Below, piece after piece: positions 55,219-64,000 of a stretch of 64,000 bases of DNA. Where the stretch lies: positions 24,431,374-24,495,373 of the forward strand of contig CM045762.1 of NCBI GenBank assembly GCA_025200525.1, read 5' to 3'. A program made the position numbers and the translations under genes. Every line of letters starts with the position of its first letter. Positions within the stretch are counted from its first letter, which is position 1. The stretch is from Camellia lanceoleosa. Taxonomy: Eukaryota; Streptophyta; Magnoliopsida; Ericales; Theaceae. The notes beneath the pieces were generated by a model that had not been told where the DNA came from, did no database searches, and saw only the letters and a program-made list of their open reading frames with translations.

Positions 55219-56506
55219 ATGGAAGCGTTTCTTGTCCAAAATCTCACAAATTGGATTGCTACCTTGGATGTCTCGGAAAAGCTGAATTTCTGGGGATTCG
55301 GCATAAATGCACTATTCACGTTGAGTCGCACCCCGCTGCGTCTTCCATTCCTCCATGCCGCGACAAGGTTTTGGAATCCGATTACGCACGTTTTTAGCTT
55401 TGGCAGACAAGAGATATATACTACCTTTGAAGACTTCCAAGCTTTGATGGAATCCGAGCGCGATGAAGAAATCTTGCCACAATTCCACTTCGGCCACATC
55501 CAAGCCTTAGGACGGATGTGTGGTTTCACTATGCACGACGCTCGGTCTTTGATTCACGACGGAGAGCTAGACATTCCGAGCTTGGTTCATCGATTTTCTG
55601 ATGCCGGGGACTGCGGCAACCATCACTGGCAAGGTTTTCAGCGACATGCTCTTTGCTTGTGCATGTTGTCCCATTTCTTGCTTGCCTCGGGCTTCGGAAG
55701 GTCTAGCGTCCGTTTGATTGAAGTTGCCCAAGGCTTAAAAGAGGGCAAGAGCTGCATCGCCATGACGTTAGCTGAGACATTGATGGGTTTGGATGCTTTC
55801 CAATGCCGAGAAATGACTAGATTCATGGGGAGTCCACTACTGCTCCAGGTAATGTTTCCCACCCTATCTCACATATATTTCTCACATCACTCGGCCCTCA
55901 AGCTTGGTTTTTCTCTCAAAACCATTTTTTCTCACTCTTCTCTCCACGTACACTTCTCTATTCTTTAATCTCTCATTTTTCATCCCTCCCCAGGTATGGT
56001 TGATGGATAGATTGAAGGTTATGGACTCATGCCCAGCATATTTAGCTCGCGGCTATTTCTTCCGGCGACATCTAGTCGATGCCCTAGATGAGGGATGGTG
56101 GTGCGAATGGATGTGCACCAAGTCCGCGGCTGACATTGCTTGGCGCTACCCTTGGCTCAATCAGCCGGTGATGAGTTACAGCATGTCTCGCTAACTCGGG
56201 ATTCAGTTGATCGGCCTGACACACTGTGTCTTTTACTTCCCGTTCCAATTTCGGCGCTAGTTCGGACATGATCAGACTTGCTCGGAAGAGGGGATAGAGT
56301 ACCCGGCTGCATTTCCGGTCCGAGGTGCACAGCTAGCTCGGTATGCCACAGCATGGAGAATGAGAGAGCTCTTGGCCCCCGCTCCCATTTTCAGTTGCAC
56401 CCTCTCTAATAAGTGCATAGCTTGGCTTGATGAAGATGCGCAGATTAGGCCTACTTTGGAATCAGAGGCTTCCACAAGCTCTGGGAGGGGACGCAGGAAC
56501 ACCTGA
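55219..56506 (+). pseudogene. Antisense DUF7745-like gene of element E, two exons
   Basis: ATG 55219 (MEAFLVQNLTNWIATLDVSE). Exon 1 55219-55848 (210 codons) has PLRLPFLHAATRFWNPITHV, FSFGRQEIYTTFEDFQALME and, later, FQRHALCLCMLSHFLLASGF. The intron 55849-55993 (GT ... CCCCAG) leads to exon 2 starting VWLMDRLKVMDSCPAYLARG. The next stops, TAA near 56191 and TAG near 56257, are followed by an open tail (RMRELLAPAPIFS) to TGA 56504-56506, so the original gene was about 380 codons. The layout matches DUF7745 proteins common in eudicot repeats and related to the gypsy-type transposase/PMD antisense genes. Both stops fit C-to-T changes. It converges on pol. Function unknown. Confidence 0.72.
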
Positions 56507-57154
56507 CTATGCCCCGAATTTATTTGCTTTAATCAATACTTTCAAGTTTTCTTTATGAATGTAATAAAAAGCAACTTCAATTTGTATTCAAGAGTAGAAC
56601 TTTGTACTGAAATCAATATAATTGAAGATTGTGGATACTAGAAATTTTCCGTTTGGTCCAAAAATGGTCTAAGTTGTAAAAAGATTAATTTGAGCAAAAT
56701 CAACTTTTATTAAAACTTTTCAAAACCATTTTCAATATGGATCAGAACTGGACACACCTGAGATCTATCGCTGAGATGTACAACCCTGGATCCCATCAAC
56801 TAGAAAGTTGCCCCTAGTCTGAATAGCATTGTACTGGAGATCACAACCGAGCTCTTGAATGCAGAATAGACAAAGATAACCAAACAAGATCACACGGACA
56901 AAGTTGATTTGGAAGTGTTTATGGCTGGACTTCGGAATGAAGTTGCCTACGTATCCCAAAGATGGGAATCAAGCCTTACGTAATTCGGCTCAAGTTCACT
57001 CGTGTATTGACCCTCTCATTTTACACTCTAACTTTTGCCAAGGCCGCTCTTTCTGGGTTTTCAACCTTGCGAGCTCAGTTTTTATTATTTCAAATTTTTT
57101 ATGCTCTAACTTTTTCCTAGGTCGCCCTTTTGGGTTTTCGGCCTAGCGAGCCAC

Positions 57155-58258
57155 TCAAGGATAATATTTCTTTAACTTGTCCATATTGATCGGTTGGGAG
57201 AACTCTAGGCCATCTAGGTCCATCAGAACGACAACTCCACCTGACCAAATTGACTTGATGATATAAGGCCCAGTCCAATTGGGTCTGAACTTGGCCCTAG
57301 GGTTGTGGATGGGAGCTCGGTTGTCTTTGAGCACAAGATCCCCTTCTTTCAAATTCCTAGACTTAACCTTCTTGTTGAAAACCCTGGCAATTCTTCATTG
57401 ATAACCCTGAACGTGATACAGTGCTTTCAGCCTTCTTTCATCAAAGAGCATGAGTTCTTCGAACCTGCTTTGCTGCCCAACTGCCTCAGTTATTTGACAC
57501 TCAACCAATACCCGTAATGACAGAACCTCAACTTTCATAGGCAGAACAACCTCCATCCCATAAACCAAGGAGTACGGAGTTGCTCCAGTAGAAGTTCGAA
57601 TTGAAGTCCGGTAGCCCCAAAGAGCAAATGGCAGCTTATCTGGCCAATCCCTGTAGGTTTCCACCATCTTCTACAGTATGTGCTTGATGTTCTTGTTGGC
57701 GGCCTTAACTGCTCCGTTGGTTTGCGGCCGATATGTAGATGACTTATGAAAAGCCACATTGTACTTGTCCAACAAGTCGATCACCTCCTTCTTGAAGTGG
57801 AAACCATTATCTGAAATAAACTCGTTTGGGACCCCATAGCGACAGATGATGTTGTTTCTGATGAACTTAGCGACATGCGATGCCTTCAACACCGCGTAAG
57901 ATTAGGCCTCAACCCACTTCGTGAAGTAGTCTATCGCTACCAGAATATACTCATGTCCGTTGGACCCCTTTGGAGTGACAGCCCTAATTACATTAATCCC
58001 CCAAACTGAAAACGGCCATGGCGAAGTCATGTTGTACAGCTTTGACGGCAGAATGTTCATGCGATTTGCATGAATCTGACATTTGTGGCATTGTCGGACA
58101 AAGCCAATACAATCCTCCTCCATTGTTGACCAGTAATAACCCTGTCTAAGGATCTTCCGGGCTAGCATCACCCCATTCATGTGCGCTCCGCACTCTTCTC
58201 CATGGATGGCCTTCATTAGGCACTTGGATTCTTCAGCATCAACACACAGTTTATGCAT
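57155..58258 (-). pseudogene. Element E integrase
   Basis: Zinc finger (HGEECGAHMNGVMLARKI, then CHKCQIHANRMN) and core start (VWGINVIRAVTPKGSNGHEY, VAIDYFTKWVEA) in 57902-58258. DDE core continues (EFISDNGFHFKKEV, SSTYRPQTNGAVKAANKNI) in 57671-57892. After a stop comes WGYRTSIRTSTGATPYSLVY (57395-57667). The C-terminal GPYIIK module and end sit at 57155-57352. In the zone AVKAANK the usual glutamate before AANK appears as Lys, so the last catalytic acid is lost. At least three stops. 56507-57154 holds no gene. Confidence 0.88.
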
Positions 58259-58434
58259 CCCGAGATGACCCCTCTTGTACAGTTTATCCCCACAGACGAT
58301 GAACTAAGCAACCATTCTTCGAATTGCCCTTTTATCTTTGAGATTTGCCCCTGGTGGATACGCTTCCTTTTCCAAGAAGTTCCAGACGTTGTAATACCAG
58401 GGATTCTCATCTTGTACCTCATCTATGGCAGCAA

Positions 58435-58878
58435 TCAGCTCGTAGGCTGGCACGAACTCTGTTCAATGATGATCGGACACATCCGGACTCCGAAAGGGAT
58501 GTCTATCATAGAAAATAGAGTTGCTAATGAATCAGTGAACTTGTTGTTCTCTCTTAACAGATGGGCAAAATTCAGTTTCTCAAACCGAGGAATCAGAACA
58601 TCCAAGGTCTGGTGATAGATTCTCATCTTTTCTTCTTTTACTTTCCAATCTCCTTTAGCTTGAGATACAACAAGGTTCGAGTCCCCGATGACATCCAACC
58701 GTTTTGCCCCTAGTTCTAGGGCTGCTTCTAATCCAGCAATACATGCCTCATACTCTGCCTCGTTGTTCGACACTCTAAACCGAAGTTTGAATGCTAAAGG
58801 TATGCGGGAATTGTCGGGTGCTATCAGCAACACCCCTATCTCATACCCGTATTGGTTTGACGCTCCGTCAAAGTACAT
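58435..58878 (-). pseudogene. Element E archaeal-type RNase H
   Basis: MYFDGASNQYGYEIGVLLIA, SNNEAEYEACIAGLEAALEL, DVIGDSNLVVSQAKGDW and ENNKFTDSLATL give the D, E, D and late acidic position of an archaeal-type RNase H, between the Gypsy RNase H and the integrase as in TAT elements. Open for 147 codons. Confidence 0.88.
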
Positions 58879-58881
58879 TGT

Positions 58882-60732
58882 CTAAGTCTCTTCTTCAACA
58901 TACAGAATGGCCTCATCTAGGAACAAATACTCAATTGCTTTATCCCCTTCCACTGGGTGATCGGTTAGGAACTCCGCTACCGCTCTCCCTTTCACTAACT
59001 TGCGCGTCATATACTTCAGATCGAATTTGGAAAATAGAAGCAACCAACGGGCTAGCCTACCCGTAACCATCGGTTTCTCGAAGAGATATTTGATGGGATT
59101 TAATCTCAAAACCAGTATTACAGAGTGGGCTAACAGGTAGTGTCGCAGCTTCTTGGTAGCCCATACTAAGGCCAAACAAGCCTTCTCCAACGGAGTGTAG
59201 CGGGTCTCGTAATCCAGCATTTTCTTGATCAAGTAGTAGATAGCCTTCTCCACTTTGTCCTCAAACTCCTGTACAAGCATGTAACCCATTGTAATTTCAG
59301 TCACTGAAAAGTACAGAATCAACGATTTTTCCAGCTCAAGCGGTGACAACACAGGTGGGTTCTATAAATATTGCTTGATCTGCTCGAAAGCAGCTTGGCA
59401 TCTACCGTCCCATTAGAACTTCTTTTCTTTCTTCAGGAGACCAAAAAGTGGTTCACAAGTCAAGGTTAATTTTGCAATAAACCGTCTTACGAATTGTACT
59501 TTACCCAGAAAGCCTCACACCTCATTTTCAGTCATCGGTGGTGGCATTTCTAAGATGGCCTTGATTTTGGAAGGATCGACCTCGATACCTCTCTGCGTGA
59601 TCAAGAACCCCAGCATTTTCCCTGTAGTAACACCAAATGTACATTTCTGAGGATTCAGCCGTAACTGAAACTCTCTGATCCTTTGGAAGAATTTCTGCAA
59701 GGCAGTGTAGTGGCCCTCTGTTTCCTTGGACTTGACAATCATGTCGTCCACGTACACCTCAACCTCTTTATGGATCATATCATGCAAAATCGTGGTCGCA
59801 GCCCGTTGATACATAGCTCCAACATTCTTCAGCCTAAAGGGCATCACCTTATAACAATAGGTTCCCCACGAGGTGGTGAAAGCAGTCTTCTCCCGGTCTT
59901 CGGGGGCCATCAAAATCTGATTGTAGCCAGAAAACCCATCCATGAATGAGAGCAGCGCATGCCCAGCAGTGAAGTCCACTAATTCATCGATATGCGGCAA
60001 AGGAAAGTCGTCCTTCGGACTGGCTTTATTCAAATCCCTAAAGTCCACACATACCCGAATTCTACCATCTTTCTTCGGCACTGGAACTATATTGGCCAAC
60101 CAAGTTGGGTATTTAGATACCAGCAGGAACCCTGCGTCAATTTGCTTGGTGACCTCTTTTTTGATCTTGAGAGCCCAGTTCGGGCAGATCCTTCAGAGTT
60201 TCTGCTTAACAGGTCGGGCCTCTGGGTCAAGAACGATCCGATGCTGTACAATCTCAGGGTCGATTCCAAGCGTGTCTTCGTAGGACCACACGAAAACATC
60301 TTTGAAATCTTTTAATAAAGCGACTAAGCGCTCGCGTTCCTCCGAAGACAACGTGGACCCGATTTGGACCAACCAGGGGTCTTTCTCAGTACCCACATTA
60401 ATTATGGTGATTTCATCAACCAGCGGTTTTACAAAACTCTCCTGCTCTTGATCAAGCAAATATTTCAAAATCGGAGGAATTTCTTCCTCATCGTTTTCAT
60501 TAAAATTTTGAAAGTCCTGATTAATGCAATAAATCAAAGGCATAGAAAAGTACTCGAAGGCCACAGCCGCACAATTCTCATTAATCTCTTCCGAATCACT
60601 TGATTCCTCTGTTATAACAGACTCAAAGGAAAAAGAAAAAGACGACCTAGACAGGACTATGGCATCCAGGTTGTCACTCCCAAGAATACCGGACTCAGAC
60701 TCAAACGAGCTAGAACCTGATTCCGACTCCAC
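58882..60732 (-). pseudogene. Element E reverse transcriptase and RNase H
   Basis: 60193-60732 is the linker and RT start (LVALLKDFKDVFVWSYEDT, GIDPEIVQHRIVLDPEARPV). 59515-60099 is the RT body (VPVPKKDGRIRVCVDFRDLN, LLSFMDGFSGYNQILMAPED, and the active-site YVDDMIVKSKETEGHY). 58882-59352 is the connection/RNase H (YLIKKMLDYETRYTPLEKAC, LVWATKKLRHYLLAH). Stops separate the pieces near 60100-60190 and 59353-59514. The catalytic YVDD is intact. Confidence 0.88.
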
Positions 60733-60918
60733 AGACTCGGTGGAATCAGATTCCGGCTCACTACCTGACCTGGTGTTGCTCGATTAAAAGCTCTCATCGT
60801 ATTGCTAGATGAGGGAGGGTGCGATGCATGTATCCAGAATGTTTGAAGGTGGGCTCACAGCTGCTTCATTCCCGATCATGGACACCAAGAAGTTATCCCC
60901 TAAGCACTCTTATATGAT

Positions 60919-62262
60919 CTAAAGATCTGAGAGTAGACAAGCCAACGCTATCCCCATTTCAATCTCTATGCTCTCAGATTCCTTCTCCTTGCACTGCTCA
61001 GCCTCAGCTGGTGGGTCTGCCTGCTCTTCGGCAACATCATCCCCAGATAACTGCAAGTCAAAGAATATCTCGAACCTCGGAAAGCACCGCCTCTCTGCAT
61101 TTAGCCATGACTTTGAGAAGCCACAGAATGGGAAGTCTTCCCCCTTCCGGATGAAGCGTCCGTTCAGAGTACCCTGGATAGGTCGATGCATCAACTCATA
61201 ATGCTTCCCGGCCAGCTTTGCTCTGGCTCTTTCGGCCATCTCTTTGCCTCTCCTGACCTAATCCTCTTTGGTAGGCAGATAACCTAAGCAAAAGGTATAC
61301 GGGTTGTGCGGCACTTCGGCCGATGCTGCAATGCCTTTCTAGCCACTTCTCTCTAATCTCATCCCGGGGATGTGCTGGAGCTTGTTCATGAGGTACACAG
61401 ACTGTGCGCTGACGTATAGCCCCTCATCAACAACTAGTATAACTTGTATAACCCGGGCCTCGGCTAGGGTAAATCCTAACAGGAATACATCCTCCGTGCC
61501 ATGCTCGATCTCCAGAATTGGTGTAGACACCTCTGGCGGCAGATGAATTGAAGAATTCCCAAAGACGATGGCTACCCCATTCCCATGGGGGTACTTCAAC
61601 ATTTGGTGGAGGGTGGAAGAGACCGCCTTCACCTGGTATAGCCACGGCCGCCCTAGGAGTAGATTGAAGGTGGCCAGGACATCCAAGGCATAAAAGTCAA
61701 TATCTTGTTGTCCTGGACCAACCTGAGTCCGAATCTGTACAGTCTCCATCACCTCTCTGTTGGTATTATTGTATGCCCGTATCACCTGGGCAATAGGCAC
61801 AAAATCCGCGAGCTTTAACCCGATAACATATGCCGTCCTCGACGGACACACGTTGATAGCAGATCCTGTGTCGACAAGGACCACTGGTATCCATTTCTCT
61901 CTGCACTCCACAGAGATGTAGAGAGGTTTATTATGGTTTGAGCCCTCAGGCGGTAATTCCTTGTTAGTGAAGGTCAACGTCGGGGAAGCTTCTCCCGAAA
62001 AAACCAACCCTACCAACTGCTCAGGAGTGGTATCGATTGATAGCTTGGCCCTGTCCATCGCAGAAAGGACAGCCTGTCTATGAACTCTTGAGGCCATGAG
62101 TAGTCCCCAGATAGAGATGTCTGCCTGGATTTTCTTAAGCTGTTTCAGCACAGCCTCCTCCTCGAGCAGTTTTTCCTTCTGTCTTTCTGCCTCTTTGTCC
62201 TTTTCGGATGCCTCTGGTTGATCAAAGTATGGGGGCTTGAAATACCGCCCACTCCTGGTCAT
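60919..62262 (-). pseudogene. Element E protease region
   Basis: 61339-62262: a long charged N-terminal part, then the aspartic protease with WIPVVLVDTGSAINVCPSRT (catalytic D-T-G), YALDVLATFNLLLGRPWLYQ and SSTLHQMLKYPHGNGVAIVF. 60919-61239 encodes an acidic linker before the RT (QGTLNGRFIRKGEDFPFCGF). A stop lies at 61337-61339. This is the protease arrangement of Ogre/TAT elements. Confidence 0.85.
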
Positions 62263-62586
62263 GTGGTCGACTTCCCCGATATACCAGGTATCATCCGGTT
62301 GGCTTTGTCCCCAATCTTCGTCAGTGTAGGCAAGACATAAGTCCTCATCTTCCCATCACATTCCGTCGGCAACCGACAGACACCTGCCCGGTTCCGTTAC
62401 AACTATTTTTGTGCGCACAGCACGTTCCATCCCAGCAGGGGCTTTGGCCTTTCTAGCTCTTTTAAGATCTTCGACCTTTTCCTGCTCGAACTGCTTCAGT
62501 GCAGCCTGCTACTCAGCATCTTTTGTACCCAAACTGCTCTGATCCCTAGCAAAATTCTTAACACCGATGCTCTTCGGCGGTCCATT

Positions 62587-64000
62587 CTAATTCTCGGCCA
62601 TTCCGGACACTGCTGATGTCCCCGTCTCTAATGGACCCTGTTCTGGCTGAAACTGCTCAACAATATTTGGCTCATCGCTAAGCCATCCAGTAGCTTCCAC
62701 TGACCCTTCCAGATCAAACCAGTTGACAGTCACGTCCCCTGAGTCCTGTTCGTTGAACAACTGAAGGTTGGCAATATCCTCTTCCAGTTTCTCTAGGTCA
62801 TCTAGCCCCTGATTAGGTCCATCCTCCCATACCACGCTGATCTCTGCCTCCACTGGCAATTCTACCATTGGCTTAGGCTAATCTGTTGGTGTGATGTAAC
62901 CACTCGGGTTGTACACAAAGCTCACAGACCCCTTAGGCTCTGAATCATCATTCCCGTCTGCCTCCACAGTCATCCTAATTTTATCTTCGATAGTCACCAC
63001 CACCGGTTCAGGTTGGGTTTGGGAGATGTCCAACATGCACAAGTCAGTGCTGTCAAAAATGAACACCTCCGGCTTGGGTAGGTGGGAGGGCGTGATATAT
63101 ATGCTAGGGTCATATGACACAACCCTAGTTTGGATCAGGTTGATGCCTTTGGGAGGTGGAGCTTGGTTATGTGGTGGGAGAGGGTTGGTTGTGACATTCG
63201 GCTTCTCCGAAGGCACAATCACCCTGTTGTCAATGAGATCCTGAATCTCATGACGTAATCTAAAGCACTAGTCAGTGTCGTGACCATACTGTTGGTGATA
63301 GGCACAATATTTCACAAGGTTATAGGAGGAAGGAAGCTTTTCTAGTAATGGTCGCGGCTCCAAGGGCTTCAAGTGCCATTTCTTAATCAAAACCCCTAAA
63401 GCTTTGGATAGAGACATGTATAGTGGGGTAAAGGTTCTCTGGCCTCGAGGTGCATATCTAGCTGTTTGCGAGCTACTTCCAGACACACTGGTGAAGGGTG
63501 TAGCTGCAAGGGTTTTTGGAGTGATGGTGGTGACCATGCCCACATCTGAAGTTCTGGCAGTTGCAGCACTACTTGTGCCTGCATTCCTACTGCGGTTGAA
63601 TGCCCTCTTGGGCTGCTCTCTTTTATGGTCAATCAGACCTTGTTTCATGGCACCCTCGATCTGCACCCCTATCTCGTGTAAATCCGCAAAGATGGGAAGA
63701 GGGAGGACGATCATCTTTTGTATAAGCTTGGGCTGGAGATTGCGCACAACAATCCGTATTTGGTCTTTGACAACCGGCCTGATGGTCATCATCAAGGCCT
63801 TGGCCCTCCAACGGGTCACAAAATTGGAGAAGCTCTCCTTTGGCTCTTGCCTGGTTGTCTCAAGATCACGGGTTGTGACCTCGATCTATGTATTGTAGGA
63901 GTATTGAGCTATAAAGGCCTCAGCCATCTCCTCCCAGCTTCTCTTAACAGAGTCCTCCAGTTTTGCGTACCAAATAGCCGCTACACTCGACAGGGTCTAG
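62587..64000 (-). pseudogene. Element E gag C-terminus and gag-protease linker, continuing past the window
   Basis: 63268-63819 has the late gag part, including PLYMSLSKALGVLIKKWHLK and the zinc-finger-like YCAYHQQYGHDTD, typical of Ogre/TAT gag. 62878-63222 and 62587-62868 are acidic/Pro-rich linker frames without a recognised domain. Frames continue upstream to the window edge (WRAKALMMTIR region and beyond), so most of gag and the 5' LTR are outside. Confidence 0.75.

Larger units (their letters stand above)
42993..64000 (-). mobile_element. Element E: giant Ogre/TAT-like Gypsy element, 3' part, runs off the window
   Basis: From left to right: a ~5.1-kb LTR (3' LTR for a minus-strand element), a minisatellite-rich zone, two plus-strand antisense genes (PMD; DUF7745-like), then minus-strand integrase, archaeal-type RNase H, RNase H, RT, protease and gag. 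LTR length, the second RNase H and antisense genes fit the Ogre end of the TAT lineage. One palindromic motif, GGTCGGCCGACC, recurs in the LTR and before both antisense genes, arguing that all parts belong to one element. The 5' LTR and the target duplication are outside. All coding parts carry stops. Confidence 0.75.

Overview
This 64 kb window looks like a repeat-rich interval of a eudicot (probably woody) nuclear genome. It is AT-rich, has no bacterial-style genes, and is packed with plant LTR retrotransposons, solo LTRs and MITEs. The only host-type gene I recognise is a dead copy of the angiosperm DUF4220/DUF594 family. I see no rRNA or tRNA gene, CRISPR array or intact host gene.

Left block (1-27,922). 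Solo LTR D (258-2718) splits a promoter-like sequence that carries a TTCATGAA palindrome cluster. Next comes a nested structure. Element B (4646-27917; TSD TATGC; 542-bp LTRs; minus strand) is a TAT-lineage Gypsy element with gag, protease, RT, RNase H, a second archaeal-type RNase H and integrase. It also has an intron-containing antisense (plus-strand) gene of the 'putative gypsy-type transposase' kind and a tandem-repeat region next to it. Element A (12598-22061; about 2.36-kb LTRs; iMet primer site; Tekay/Del-like chromovirus, minus strand) is inserted in B's integrase. Solo LTR C (7630-10139; TSD GCACC) is inserted in B's antisense gene. Both coding sets are riddled with stops and frameshifts.

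Middle block (27,923-42,990). A DUF4220/DUF594 pseudogene (29365-32507, minus) carries three nonsense codons, one frameshift and a 1.09-kb solo LTR (TSD GAAGC). It is followed by a Mutator-type MITE, solo LTR G (34271-36477; TSD AAGCA), an 841-bp terminal-inverted-repeat element, two related foldback MITEs and LTR F (about 40565-42990) with a fresh 249-bp tandem duplication.

Right block (about 42,993-64,000). This is the 3' part of a giant Ogre/TAT-like Gypsy element E on the minus strand: a roughly 5.1-kb LTR, minisatellites, then two separate antisense genes, and then integrase, archaeal RNase H, RNase H, RT, protease and gag running off the right edge. The antisense genes are a multi-exon plant-mobile-domain (PMD) gene at 49958-54565 and a two-exon DUF7745-like gene at 55219-56506.

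The most interesting signal is regulatory. In E, the palindromic motif GGTCGGCCGACC and its half-sites cluster upstream of the LTR TATA box and also upstream of both antisense genes, so the three transcription units share one cis-module. A different CpG palindrome, CTCGCTCGAGCGAG, is clustered in six LTR copies from at least three LTR types, in two of them just upstream of a TATA box. An element-encoded DNA-binding or anti-silencing factor acting on such motifs is a testable hypothesis, not something the sequence proves.
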